A DNA stretch of 57,618 nt from DATBMA01 sp036555105. Its GTDB lineage: Bacteria; Actinomycetota; Acidimicrobiia; Spongiisociales; ZC4RG35. The notes beneath the pieces were generated by a model. It saw only the letters and a list, made by a program, of their open reading frames with translations. It was not told the DNA's origin and did no database searches. Position 1 is the first letter of the stretch. Every line of letters begins with the position of its first letter. This document shows positions 32,588-41,801 of this stretch, piece by piece. The DNA is taken from positions 1-57,618 of the forward strand of contig DATBMA010000073.1 in the NCBI GenBank assembly GCA_036555105.1, given 5' to 3'. The translations under genes and the position numbers were made by a program.

Positions 32588-32617
32588 CGACCAGGGCAAG
32601 GTGGGAGGAGTGTCGCC

Positions 32618-33964
32618 TTGGTTCAGGGGATCACGGCCACCGATCGGTGGTCCGACTTTCAACAGACGCTTCGGGGCTCGGTGTCCGCCGCCAATTGGCA
32701 CACATGGCTGAGCCGCCTCGAGCCTGAGATCGGGATCAACATCGTCACCCTGGTGGCGCCGAGTGACTTCCACCTCCGCTGGGTCCTCGACAAGCACGCC
32801 GACGCGATAGAGGACGCGTTTCGCAGCTCCTTCCCGGGGATGACCCTCGAGTTCGAGTCGGCCGCCCAGGTCGAACCCGTCGACGAGGTGGCCGTGATCG
32901 AGACCATCACCCCACCTCTCGAGCCAACCGAGGTGATCGCCCCTTCACTGGTGCAGCGTTATCGGTTCGACAGCTTCGTGGTCGGCTCCTCGAATCGATT
33001 CGCCTGGGCCGCGGCGATGGCCGTGGCCGAGCAACCCGGCACCAATTACAACCCGTTGTTCATCTACGGCGGCGCCGGCCTCGGCAAGACCCACCTGCTC
33101 CATGCCGTCGGGCACCTGGTGCTCGAGCTCTACCCGGGCTCCAGCGTCCGCTACGTGTCGTCTGAGAAGTTCCTGAACGACTTCATCGACGGGATCCGCC
33201 GCAAGCGGGTCGAGGACTTCAAACACCGCTACCGCAACACCGACCTGCTCCTCCTCGACGATGTCCAGTTCTTCGAAGGCAAAGAGCAGATCCTCGAGGA
33301 GTTCTTTCACACCTTCAACAGCCTCTACGAGTCGGGCAAGCAGATGGTCATCAGCTCCGATCGCCACCCGCGCAACCTGTCGACCTTGGAGGATCGTCTC
33401 CGCAGCCGGTTCGAGTGGGGGCTCCTCACCGACATTCAGCCCCCCGACGTCGAGACCCGCATGGCGATCCTCAAGCGCAACGCCGAGTTGGCCGGCCGGC
33501 AAGTCCAGCTCGAAGTGCTCGAGTTCATCGCGGGCCTCGTCTCCGACAACATTCGTGAGCTCGAGGGCGCTCTCACCCGGGTCACGGCATATGCCACCCT
33601 CACCCACCGCCAGGTCGACCGCGAAATGGCGGAGGAGGTGCTGAAGGACCTCCTGCCCGGATCGGAGTCCAAGACCCTCTCACCGGAGGAGATCATCGGC
33701 GCCACGGCCCTGGCCTTCGGCTTCACGGTGGACGAAGTCGAAGGGCCCAGCCGCCGCCAGCCACTGGTCTTGTGCCGTCAGGTGGCGATGTACCTCTGCC
33801 GCGACCTCACGGACCTGTCATTGCCCAAGATCGGCTCCTATTTCGGCGGACGCGACCACACGACGGTGATCCACTCGATCGACAAGGTGAAGAGGATCCT
33901 GCGAAGCGACCGGGCGGTCTTCGACAAGGTGACCGGCCTCTCCCAGGGCCTGCGGAAATCATGA
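32618..33964 (+). CDS. dnaA: Chromosomal replication initiator DnaA
   Basis: The 448-residue protein starts at TTG 32618, seven bases after GGGAGGAG. Domain I is at about 1-80, and the linker domain II is very short. Domain III AAA+ has Walker A GGAGLGKTHL and Walker B LLLLDDVQFF; domain IV has the box-recognition signature GRDHTTVIHS. It binds DnaA boxes and melts oriC. The short domain II differs from the long one of Streptomyces. Confidence 0.98.
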   Translation: MVQGITATDRWSDFQQTLRGSVSAANWHTWLSRLEPEIGINIVTLVAPSDFHLRWVLDKHADAIEDAFRSSFPGMTLEFESAAQVEPVDEVAVIETITPPLEPTEVIAPSLVQRYRFDSFVVGSSNRFAWAAAMAVAEQPGTNYNPLFIYGGAGLGKTHLLHAVGHLVLELYPGSSVRYVSSEKFLNDFIDGIRRKRVEDFKHRYRNTDLLLLDDVQFFEGKEQILEEFFHTFNSLYESGKQMVISSDRHPRNLSTLEDRLRSRFEWGLLTDIQPPDVETRMAILKRNAELAGRQVQLEVLEFIAGLVSDNIRELEGALTRVTAYATLTHRQVDREMAEEVLKDLLPGSESKTLSPEEIIGATALAFGFTVDEVEGPSRRQPLVLCRQVAMYLCRDLTDLSLPKIGSYFGGRDHTTVIHSIDKVKRILRSDRAVFDKVTGLSQGLRKS

Positions 33965-34151
33965 AGGTCATCCCCAGCCCCCGCCATCCCGCCGGGCGCC
34001 CCTGGGTACAACCCGGTATTTCTCAACATCGCCATCCCCAGGGAAATCGACCGTCACCCTTGCCCGATCAGCCGCTTATCCACATTTCAGAAGCCCCTAC
34101 TACTTACTAATACTCTTCAATACAGATAAACCAGGAGAGGAAGAAGACGTT
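33965..34151. other. oriC: oriC: dnaA-dnaN intergenic origin
   Basis: The 187-base gap holds one perfect DnaA box TTATCCACA (34076-34084), a weaker TGGGTACAA (34003-34011), and 13 bases after the perfect box an AT-rich run of trinucleotides CTACTACTTACTAATAC (34097-34113), like the DnaA-trio element that DnaA uses to unwind DNA in Bacillus. AT-rich sequence continues to about 34130. The gap is much shorter than the Mycobacterium or Streptomyces oriC. Confidence 0.75.
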
Positions 34152-35231
34152 GTGAGAATTCGAGCAGACCGCGACGACCTCGCCGATGCGTTCACTCGGG
34201 CGAGTCGGGCAGTGGCGCAGAGAACGGCCCTGCCAGTGCTGCAGGGGGTGTTGTGCGAGGCCCAGGGGTCGAGGCTCACGGTGACCGGGACCGATCTCGA
34301 GATGACGGTGCGGACCAGCGTGGATGTCGAGGTCCTTCAGGAGGGAAAGGTCGTGATCCCGGGCCGCCTGCTGACCGAGGCGGTGCGAAAACTGCCGGTT
34401 GGGCCGGTGACGATCGGGGCGGAGGATGGGGAGGTCGAGATCGTCGGCAAGGGACCGAGGTTCACCCTGCGGCCGCTGGCGCTCGAGGACTTCCCGACTC
34501 TGGATGATGCCCCGGCCGGCGGCGTGGAGGTCGACGGTGACGAGTTGGCGCAGGCGATCGGCCAGGTGGCGGTGGCCGCGTCCGGCGACAGCGCGAGGCC
34601 GATTCTCACCGGGGTCCTGTTCGAGCCCACCGATGGGGGAGTGAGGTTGGTGGCCACCGACTCGTACCGGCTGGCCGTGCGAGACCTGGCCGGGGTGGGC
34701 GTGGAAAGCCAGGGACTGGTGCCGGCGCGGGGCCTGCGGGAGCTGCCCCGGGCGATCGGGGCGGCGAAGGTCACGGTCGGCATCCTGGATCGGGAGGCCG
34801 TGTTCAGCTCGGATCGCGGGACCCTTCGCATCCGGCTGATCGAGGGCAAGTTCCCTCCGTATCGGAGCTTGCTCCCTGAGAACTATCCCGGGCAGGTCAT
34901 CATCGGCAAGGATGAGGTGCTCGACGCCTTGGGCCGGGTCTCCCTGGTGGCGGAGGACCACATCCCGGTGCGAATGAAGCTCACCGACGGTGGGGTCGAG
35001 GTGAATGTCACCCGCCAGGATGTCGGCGGTGAGGCCGAGCACCTCGACGGCCAGTTCACCGGGCCGGAGGAAGTGCTGATCGCCTTCAACCCGCGCTATC
35101 TGGCTGATGGGGTGGCGGCCGTGCCGGGTGACAAGGTGCGCGTTCGTGTCATCGACGGCCTGAAGCCGGCGGTGATCGATGGAGAAGGGGACGAGGGCTT
35201 CCTCTATCTGCTGATGCCGGTCAGAGTCTGA
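34152..35231 (+). CDS. dnaN: DNA polymerase III beta subunit (sliding clamp)
   Basis: The 359-residue protein begins at GTG 34152 after a GGAGAGGAAG purine run. Three clamp folds of about 120 residues each follow the family pattern; PVLQGVLCEAQGSRLTVTGTDLEM and the C-terminal LYLLMPVRV are typical (quoted in parts). It forms a dimeric ring that holds polymerase on DNA. Confidence 0.97.
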   Translation: MRIRADRDDLADAFTRASRAVAQRTALPVLQGVLCEAQGSRLTVTGTDLEMTVRTSVDVEVLQEGKVVIPGRLLTEAVRKLPVGPVTIGAEDGEVEIVGKGPRFTLRPLALEDFPTLDDAPAGGVEVDGDELAQAIGQVAVAASGDSARPILTGVLFEPTDGGVRLVATDSYRLAVRDLAGVGVESQGLVPARGLRELPRAIGAAKVTVGILDREAVFSSDRGTLRIRLIEGKFPPYRSLLPENYPGQVIIGKDEVLDALGRVSLVAEDHIPVRMKLTDGGVEVNVTRQDVGGEAEHLDGQFTGPEEVLIAFNPRYLADGVAAVPGDKVRVRVIDGLKPAVIDGEGDEGFLYLLMPVRV

Positions 35232-35241
35232 CCTCAGTTGG

Positions 35242-36330
35242 ATGGCTCTCGACTGGATTGAGCTCAGCCACTTCCGCTCGTATCAGAGGCTGAACTGGCA
35301 CCCCGACCCCGGAGTGAACCTGCTCGTAGGCGACAACGGGGCCGGAAAGACCAATGTGCTGGAAGCGGTGGCGTTTCTCGGGTCGCAGAGGTCGTTTCGA
35401 GGGGCACCGGACGAGGCGCTGGTGTCCGACGGCGCCGAGTCGGCCATCCTCCGGGGCGAGTTCACGACCCTGTCGTCTTCCACACTGGTCGAGGCCGAGG
35501 TGAAGCGCCGGGGCGGCAAGGTGCTGAGGTTGAACGGGGCGAGAAGCCGATTGGCCGACCTGGTCGAAGCCGTGCGGCTGGTCACCTTCGTCCCCGAAGA
35601 CCTCGACCTTGTCAAAGGCGGACCCGGATCCCGTCGCGACTACCTGGACGAGTCATCAATCCAGCTGTGGCCGGTGGCAGCGCTGGACCAGGCCGAGATG
35701 GACCGAGCCCTCCGTCAGCGGAACGCGTTGCTGCGCACCGGGGTGTTCGACGAAGCCTCGCTCGCGGTGTGGGATGCCAGGCTGGCGCAGGCCGGTGCAA
35801 AGGTGATGGCCCGCCGGGCCCGGATGATCGCGGCCACCACCGGCTTCGTTGAGGAGGCTTATCGCCACATCTCGGAGAGCCCGGCGCGGGTGGAGTGGGC
35901 ATACGGGTCGTCGTGGGGCGGGAGCCTCGATCCGGGGGTGACGGCAGCCGAGTGGGCAGATGCCCTGAGCCGTGCGCTCGAGAGCGGCCGCCAAACCGAC
36001 CGTGACCGGCGTGCCACCGGTTTCGGCCCCCATCGGGACGACCCGGTCCTGTTGCTGGATGGGGCGGACTCGAGATTCCATGCCAGTCAGGGAGAACAGC
36101 GGACCCTGGCACTGTCACTCCGCCTCGGCCTGCAGCGGGCCATTGCCGAGCTGGCCGGTGCCGCCCCTCTGTTGTTGCTCGACGATGTCTTTTCGGAGCT
36201 CGATGGCGCGCGGGGCAAGGCTCTCGCCTCCGGTCTGTTGCCCTCGCAGACCCTCATCACCACCGCCCATCCCGAGGACGTGCCGATCGTCGGGAAGATC
36301 TGGGCCGTCACCGGGGGGCTGGTGTCGTGA
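35242..36330 (+). CDS. recF: DNA replication and repair protein RecF
   Basis: The 362-residue SMC-like ATPase has Walker A VGDNGAGKTNVLEAV (about 31-45), the signature region SQGEQRTLALSLRL and Walker B PLLLLDDVFSELD. It loads RecA at gaps. It lies ten bases after dnaN; its stop overlaps the next start (GTGA). Confidence 0.96.
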   Translation: MALDWIELSHFRSYQRLNWHPDPGVNLLVGDNGAGKTNVLEAVAFLGSQRSFRGAPDEALVSDGAESAILRGEFTTLSSSTLVEAEVKRRGGKVLRLNGARSRLADLVEAVRLVTFVPEDLDLVKGGPGSRRDYLDESSIQLWPVAALDQAEMDRALRQRNALLRTGVFDEASLAVWDARLAQAGAKVMARRARMIAATTGFVEEAYRHISESPARVEWAYGSSWGGSLDPGVTAAEWADALSRALESGRQTDRDRRATGFGPHRDDPVLLLDGADSRFHASQGEQRTLALSLRLGLQRAIAELAGAAPLLLLDDVFSELDGARGKALASGLLPSQTLITTAHPEDVPIVGKIWAVTGGLVS

Positions 36331-36629
36331 CGGGCGACCCCGAGCGGCTCTCCGACTCCTTGCGACGAGTTCTGCAGGGCATGGGGCTCGAGTCCCCTGA
36401 GCGCTTTGAGGTCTTGCAGGCCGAGTGGGACGCATTGGCAGGTGATCGGTGGAGCGGGCGGAGCCGTCCTCTCCGCCTGCGGGAGGGAGAGCTGGTGGTG
36501 GAGGCCGAGTCGGCCTCCTTGGTGTCGTTCCTCCGCTACTCGGTGGGGGATCTGCAAGAGCGGATCGACAACAGATTCGGGCCGGGAGTGGTCGAGTCGA
36601 TCAGGGTGCAGGCCCCAAAAACGACCTGA
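36327..36629 (+). CDS. dciA: DciA-family (DUF721) protein, likely helicase-loading factor
   Basis: The 100-residue protein from GTG 36327 overlaps the recF stop. The DUF721 pattern WDALAGDRWSGRSRPLRLREG and LVVEAESASLVSFLRY (quoted in parts) is plain. In M. tuberculosis, Rv0004 holds the same place between recF and gyrB. DciA proteins help load replicative helicase DnaB where DnaC/DnaI is absent. Here the extended N-terminal tail seen in mycobacteria is missing. Confidence 0.85.
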   Translation: MTGDPERLSDSLRRVLQGMGLESPERFEVLQAEWDALAGDRWSGRSRPLRLREGELVVEAESASLVSFLRYSVGDLQERIDNRFGPGVVESIRVQAPKTT

Positions 36630-36764
36630 GCCCCACCCCCGAAAGAGGCCCGGACCGACAGACGTGAGACGCCGGGGCCCGAGGCTCCCCTTGGGGTCCG
36701 AATCTCCAATCGGGACGGGGGTTTTCGGGGTGTCGGGGTGGTAGGAGTGACCCCCGCCGTCAGG

Positions 36765-36805
36765 TATACTTACAAGTCTGTAAGGCGGCGGCGCAGGGCC
36801 GCCGC
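36765..36805 (+). promoter_or_regulatory. gyrB promoter -10, start-site palindrome and leader hairpin
   Basis: TATACT (36765-36770) is a perfect -10. It runs straight into TTACA-AGTC-TGTAA (36770-36783), a palindrome covering the likely transcription start, and then GCGGCGGC-GCAGG-GCCGCCGC (36785-36805), an 8-bp GC hairpin at the 5' end of the mRNA. The -35 is unclear. Gyrase genes are often supercoil-regulated. Confidence 0.55.
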
Positions 36806-36823
36806 TTCTCGTGAAGGACCAGG

Positions 36824-38734
36824 GTGACCGCCACCAACGGCAACTCCTCTTATGAGGCCCGCGACATCACCGTTCTCGAGGGTTTGGAGGCGGTTCGTCG
36901 CCGGCCCGGCATGTACATCGGCACCACCGGCCCCCGCGGTCTCCACCATCTCATCTGGGAGGTGGTCGACAACGCGGTGGACGAGGCGATGGCCGGCTTT
37001 TGCACCAAGGTCGAGGTGGAGTTGCTCGCCGACGGTGGCTGCAAGGTGTCTGACAACGGGCGTGGAATCCCGGTAGACATCCATCCCAAGACCAAGACCT
37101 CCGCCCTCACCACCGTCCTGGTGACCCTCCACGCCGGCGGCAAGTTCGAGCAAGGGGCGTACACGGTGTCGGGCGGCCTGCACGGAGTGGGGGTGTCGGT
37201 GGTGAACGCACTCTCTTCCCGGCTCGACGCAGAAGTGCGGAGGGAGGGGCACCTATGGGCCCAGTCCTTCGAACGAGGCAAGCCGGTCGCCAAGGTCGTC
37301 AAGGTGAAGCCATGGAAGCGGGGGACCGGCACCACGATCTCGTTCTGGCCCGACCCGGAGGTCTTCGTCGAGGGAACCTCGTTCGACTACGACACGGTGG
37401 TATCCCGCCTGCGCGAACTGGCATATCTCAATCGGGGCCTGGAGATCGTTCTCACCGACGAGCGAACCGAGACCTCCGAGACGTTCATGTACAAGGGCGG
37501 GCTGGTTGACTTCGTCAAGCACCTCAACGCCAACCGTGAGCCGATGCACCCGCACGTGATCGAGGTGGTGGACACCGGGGACGAGGCCGAGTTGGAGTTG
37601 GGAATGCAGTGGACGGCCTCGTACACGGAGTCGATCCTCTCGTTTGCCAACAACATCAACACCCATGAGGGCGGCACCCATGAGGAGGGTTTCCGCAAGG
37701 CACTGACCAATGCGGTGAACGCCTTCGCCAGGCAGAAGAACCTTCTGAAGGAGAAGGACGAGAACCTCACCGGTGAGGACATCCGGGAGGGGTTGACGGC
37801 GGTGCTCTCGGTGCGTGTGAAGAACCCGCAATTCGAGGGGCAGACCAAGACCAAGCTCGGCAACACCGAGATCCGCTCCTATGTCGAGAAAGCCCTCAAC
37901 CGCGCGGTTCCCGAGTGGTTCGAGCGTTACGGCCCGGAGGCCAGGCGGATCGTTGACAAGTGCATCTTGGCCTCCAAGGCGAGGGAAGCTGCCAGGAAGG
38001 CCCGGGAGCTCACGAGGCGCAAGTCCGGTCTCGAGTCCGGGGGGTTGCCCGACAAGCTGGCCGACTGCTCGAATCGGGATCCGGACCAGGCGGAATTGTT
38101 CATCGTCGAGGGGAAGTCCGCCGCCGGGCCCGCCAAGCAAGCCCGAAACTCCGAAACCCAGGCGGTGCTACCCATCAGGGGAAAGATCCTGAACGTCGAG
38201 AAGGCGCGGCTGGCGAAGGCCCTGCAGAACACCGAGATCCAGGACCTGATCACCGCCATAGGCACCGGCATCGGAGACGAGTTCGATGTCGACAAGGCCC
38301 GATATCACAAGGTCGTGGCTCTGGCCGACGCCGATGTCGACGGTGCCCATATCCGCACCCTGATCCTCACCCTCCTGTTCCGTCACATGCGAGGGCTGAT
38401 CGAGGCCGGCTATGTCTACGTCGCCCAGCCACCGCTCTATCGAGTGAAGGTGGGCACCAAGGTCCACTATCTGAAGGATGACTCCGCCCTCGAGGAGTTC
38501 CGCAAGGATCACCCCAAGGTGAGGCCCACCCGCTTCAAGGGACTCAGCGAGATGAACCCGGACGAGCTGTGGGACACCACGATGAACCCGGAGACCCGCA
38601 CCCTCCTACGCGTGGAGATGGAGGATGCCGCCCGCGCCGAGGAGGTCTTCTCGACGTTGATGGGCGAGGACGTCGCCGAGCGCAAGGCCTTCATTCAGCA
38701 CAACGCCAAGGACGTCCGCTTCTTGGACATCTGA
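36824..38734 (+). CDS. gyrB: DNA gyrase subunit B
   Basis: The 636-residue protein from GTG 36824 has the GHKL ATPase (WEVVDNAVDEA, DNGRGIPVDIH, GGLHGVGVSVVNAL), the transducer domain and the TOPRIM domain (EGKSAAGPAK; DADVDGAHI). The length is standard for actinobacteria, without the extra domain of proteobacteria. With GyrA it introduces negative supercoils. Only one base separates it from gyrA. Confidence 0.98.
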   Translation: MTATNGNSSYEARDITVLEGLEAVRRRPGMYIGTTGPRGLHHLIWEVVDNAVDEAMAGFCTKVEVELLADGGCKVSDNGRGIPVDIHPKTKTSALTTVLVTLHAGGKFEQGAYTVSGGLHGVGVSVVNALSSRLDAEVRREGHLWAQSFERGKPVAKVVKVKPWKRGTGTTISFWPDPEVFVEGTSFDYDTVVSRLRELAYLNRGLEIVLTDERTETSETFMYKGGLVDFVKHLNANREPMHPHVIEVVDTGDEAELELGMQWTASYTESILSFANNINTHEGGTHEEGFRKALTNAVNAFARQKNLLKEKDENLTGEDIREGLTAVLSVRVKNPQFEGQTKTKLGNTEIRSYVEKALNRAVPEWFERYGPEARRIVDKCILASKAREAARKARELTRRKSGLESGGLPDKLADCSNRDPDQAELFIVEGKSAAGPAKQARNSETQAVLPIRGKILNVEKARLAKALQNTEIQDLITAIGTGIGDEFDVDKARYHKVVALADADVDGAHIRTLILTLLFRHMRGLIEAGYVYVAQPPLYRVKVGTKVHYLKDDSALEEFRKDHPKVRPTRFKGLSEMNPDELWDTTMNPETRTLLRVEMEDAARAEEVFSTLMGEDVAERKAFIQHNAKDVRFLDI

Positions 38735-38735
38735 C

Positions 38736-41168
38736 ATGACGATGGAGCAACCCGAGCAGGGACATCGGTCGGTCGACATCAACGACGAGATGGAGCAAGC
38801 CTTCATCGACTACGCGGTGTCGGTCATCGTCTCCCGAGCCCTGCCGGATGTCAGGGATGGGCTCAAGCCTGTGCAGCGACGGATCATCTACTCGATGTTC
38901 GACTCGAACATCGGCCCTACAACTCCCCACCGCAAGTGCTCGAAGGTGGTTGGGGATGTGATGGGCAACTACCACCCGCACGGGGACCAGCCGATCTATG
39001 ACGCACTAGTGCGGCTCGGACAAGACTTCTCGATGCGCCATCAGCTGATCGACCCACAGGGGAACTTCGGATCGATCGACGATCCGCCAGGTGCCGCCCG
39101 TTACACCGAAGCGAGGCTCAGCGCCCTGGCCACCCGTCTGCTGGAAGGCATCAGGGAGAACACAGTCGACTTTGCCGAGAACTACTCGGGAGAGTTGCTC
39201 GAGCCGCTGGTCCTTCCCGCCCGCTTTCCCAACCTGCTCGTCAACGGGTCACAGGGGATCGCAGTCGGGATGGCCACCAACATCGCCCCCCACAATCTGG
39301 GTGAGGTGATCGAAGCCTGCCTGCATGCCATCGATCACCCTGACGCCGATTCGGAAGAGCTGATGCAGTTCGTGAAAGGGCCCGACTTCCCCACCGGTGG
39401 CTATCTGGTCGGCACCACCGGCATCAAGGAGGCCCTGGCTTCGGGACGGGGCTCGGTGAAAATACGCGCGGTGGCCGACGTCCAGGAAGTGTCGAAGGGC
39501 CGCACCGCCATCGTCATCACCCAGATGCCATATCAGGTGTCGATCGAGCGGGTCATCGAGAAGGTCAGGACCCTGGTTGACGATCACAAGATCACCGGGA
39601 TCGCGGACGCCCGTAACGAGTCCGATAGCCGGCGTGGCACCCGCTTCGTCATATATCTCAAGCGGGACGCGGTTCCGCAGGTGGTCCTCAACCAGCTTTA
39701 CAAGAACACTCCCCTCCAGGAGACGTTCGCCGTGAACATGGTGGCGCTCGTGGACGGGGTGCCGCGCACTCTGAACCTGGCCGACATGATCGGTCACTAC
39801 CTCGATCACCAAATGGAGGTGATCGAGCGACGCACCAGGTTCCGCCTCGAGGAGGCCGAGGCCCGCGCCCACGTCCTGGAAGGCCTGATCATCGCGGTCG
39901 ACGACATCGACCGGGTCATCCAGATCATCCGTGGATCAGAGGACGCCGGCCAGGCCAGAGAGCGTTTGATCGAGGCCTACGCGCTGTCAGAGATCCAGGC
40001 GAACGCGATCCTCGACATGCCTCTCAGACGGCTGACCGCGCTCGAAGTGGACAAGCTGCGAGAGGAGCTGGCGGGGCTCAAGAAGTCGATCGCGGAGCTG
40101 AGGTCGATCCTCAAGGATCCGAAGAAGCGGCGCAAGCTGATCAGGGACGAGCTGACCGAGATCAAGGAGAAGTTCGCCGAGCCCAGGCGCTCGAAGATCG
40201 TGCCCGACGAAGGCGAGTTGTCCCTGGAGGACCTGATCGCCGACGAGGAGCTGATCGTCACGGTCTCCCGCACCGGATATCTCAAGTCGGTCCCCGCCAA
40301 CACTTACAAGACACAGGCTCGAGGGGGCAGAGGAGTGAAGGCGGCCACCGTCGCGGGAGAGGACGTGGTGGCGCACCTCGTCCATACAACTGCCCACGCC
40401 TACCTGCTCTTCTTCACCAACAAGGGCCTTGTTCACCGCGCCAAGGCCCATGAGATCCCACGTCAGAGCCGAACCGGCAAGGGAGTGCTCGCCCAATCGG
40501 TGCTGCCCCTCCAACCAGATGAGCGCATCGAGGCGATCATCGACACCCGCGACTACGAGACCGCCCGTTTCCTGGTGATGGTCACCAAGGGTGGCACGGC
40601 CAAGAAGACCCTCTTCCGCGAATACGACTCGCGCAATCAAACCCTGGTGGCCATCAAGTTGAACGAGGGCGATGAGGTGGTGTCGGTTCGGACCACGAGC
40701 GGCAACGGCGACGTGATGATCTTCACCAAGGATGGTCAGGGGATTCGATTCGCCGAGACCGACCTACGGCCAATGGGGAGGGCGACCCAGGGCGTCCGCG
40801 GCATCAAGTTGCGCGCGGGCGACGAGGTGGTGGCGGCAAGCTCGTCTGCGGATGGCGACGAGATCCTGCTCATCACCAGCGGTGGATATGGCAAGCGCAC
40901 CTCCCTCGAGAACTTCAATGCGCAGGGTCGGGGCGGCATCGGCGTGAAGGCGATCAAGCTCACGAGGGTGCGGGGGCGCCTGATCGGGGCGAAGGCCGTG
41001 AAAAGAGGTCAGGAGGTCTTCCTGATCTCCTCATCCGGTGTCGGCATCAGGACCCCGATCGAGAAGATCAGCCGTCAGCAGCGGGACTCGACCGGAGTGA
41101 AGGTCATGAACCTCGAGGACGGCACCGAGTTGGCGGCATACACCATCGTCCCGCAAGAAGAAGAGTGA
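38736..41168 (+). CDS. gyrA: DNA gyrase subunit A
   Basis: The 810-residue protein has the breakage-reunion domain with catalytic Tyr in AARYTEARL, and six C-terminal beta-propeller blades including the GyrA box-like QARGGRG near residue 528. In the quinolone-resistance region HPHGDQPIYDALVR the residue matching E. coli Ser83 is Gln, while Asp87 is kept. This predicts reduced quinolone susceptibility, an inference from other bacteria. Confidence 0.98.
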   Translation: MTMEQPEQGHRSVDINDEMEQAFIDYAVSVIVSRALPDVRDGLKPVQRRIIYSMFDSNIGPTTPHRKCSKVVGDVMGNYHPHGDQPIYDALVRLGQDFSMRHQLIDPQGNFGSIDDPPGAARYTEARLSALATRLLEGIRENTVDFAENYSGELLEPLVLPARFPNLLVNGSQGIAVGMATNIAPHNLGEVIEACLHAIDHPDADSEELMQFVKGPDFPTGGYLVGTTGIKEALASGRGSVKIRAVADVQEVSKGRTAIVITQMPYQVSIERVIEKVRTLVDDHKITGIADARNESDSRRGTRFVIYLKRDAVPQVVLNQLYKNTPLQETFAVNMVALVDGVPRTLNLADMIGHYLDHQMEVIERRTRFRLEEAEARAHVLEGLIIAVDDIDRVIQIIRGSEDAGQARERLIEAYALSEIQANAILDMPLRRLTALEVDKLREELAGLKKSIAELRSILKDPKKRRKLIRDELTEIKEKFAEPRRSKIVPDEGELSLEDLIADEELIVTVSRTGYLKSVPANTYKTQARGGRGVKAATVAGEDVVAHLVHTTAHAYLLFFTNKGLVHRAKAHEIPRQSRTGKGVLAQSVLPLQPDERIEAIIDTRDYETARFLVMVTKGGTAKKTLFREYDSRNQTLVAIKLNEGDEVVSVRTTSGNGDVMIFTKDGQGIRFAETDLRPMGRATQGVRGIKLRAGDEVVAASSSADGDEILLITSGGYGKRTSLENFNAQGRGGIGVKAIKLTRVRGRLIGAKAVKRGQEVFLISSSGVGIRTPIEKISRQQRDSTGVKVMNLEDGTELAAYTIVPQEEE

Positions 41169-41288
41169 TCGCCGCCTGAGAATCGGCCGGTTCTGGCCTG
41201 TGTGCGCCAGCTTCCGGTCTCAAGCCGCCAGGTGCGGTGCGAGCGTGCAACCTTGCGACGCTTGAAGTTCGTTTGCCCCCCCTCGGGG

Positions 41289-41294
41289 TAGGAT
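41289..41294 (+). promoter_or_regulatory. Possible -10 box of DUF3566 gene
   Basis: TAGGAT lies nine bases before ATG 41304. It would give a transcript with almost no leader. Confidence 0.3.
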
Positions 41295-41303
41295 GGCCTC
41301 TCT

Positions 41304-41801
41304 ATGGCGACCGTTCGGCGGGTACGCCGCATCATCCGCAAGATCGATCCGTGGACCGTTCTCAAGGTTTCCTCGATCGTCAGCGTGGTCATGGCAATCG
41401 CCTTCGTCCTGGGGACGGTCATGTTCTGGTCGGTGGTCGATGCCGCCGGAATCCCACAGAAGATCGTGGACCTGCTGGTCAAGATCACGCTGCTCGAAGA
41501 GGGTGAGAACCCGTTCGCCAACACGGAGCAGATGTTCCGTGCGCTGATCTTCGGGGCAGCGGTCCTGGCAATCGTGTGGACCGCGCTGGCGACGCTTGCC
41601 GCTGTCGTCTACAACCTGGTGGCCGACGTGGTGGGTGGCATCGAGTTTGTCGTGCTGGAAGAGACTCTGCTTCCCCCGGCCCCGCCGGCTCCGGCTCCGG
41701 CTCCGGCGTGGACCGCCCTGCCGGCCGGGACGGCGGCATCGACCAACGGTGGCTCGTCCGTGGACGTCCCCACCGAGGAGACGCCGGTCCCCGTTATTTG
41801 A
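41304..41801 (+). CDS. DUF3566 membrane protein (Rv0007 position)
   Basis: The 165-residue protein has a basic N-terminus (RRVRRIIRKIDPWTVLK), two membrane helices (about 25-48 and 82-108) and a Pro/Ala-rich tail. It matches the DUF3566 family found directly downstream of gyrA in actinobacteria. In mycobacteria the N-terminal part is longer. The function is not established. The 3' end overlaps the convergent neighbour by eight bases. Confidence 0.86.
   Translation: MATVRRVRRIIRKIDPWTVLKVSSIVSVVMAIAFVLGTVMFWSVVDAAGIPQKIVDLLVKITLLEEGENPFANTEQMFRALIFGAAVLAIVWTALATLAAVVYNLVADVVGGIEFVVLEETLLPPAPPAPAPAPAWTALPAGTAASTNGGSSVDVPTEETPVPVI

Larger units (their letters stand above)
32222..32617. other. 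rpmH-dnaA intergenic region with divergent promoters and DnaA boxes
   Basis: This 396-base stretch has no gene. It holds a consensus dnaA promoter (32424-32451), a group of DnaA boxes (32557-32587) in the dnaA leader, and a polyA-containing AT-richer part near 32310 on the rpmH side. The rpmH promoter could not be fixed with confidence. Confidence 0.75.

Noticed and set aside
41169..41303. tRNA-Ile/tRNA-Ala pair expected after gyrA by synteny with mycobacteria
   Set aside because: No cloverleaf is present here; the only tRNA-Ile is at 45382-45459.
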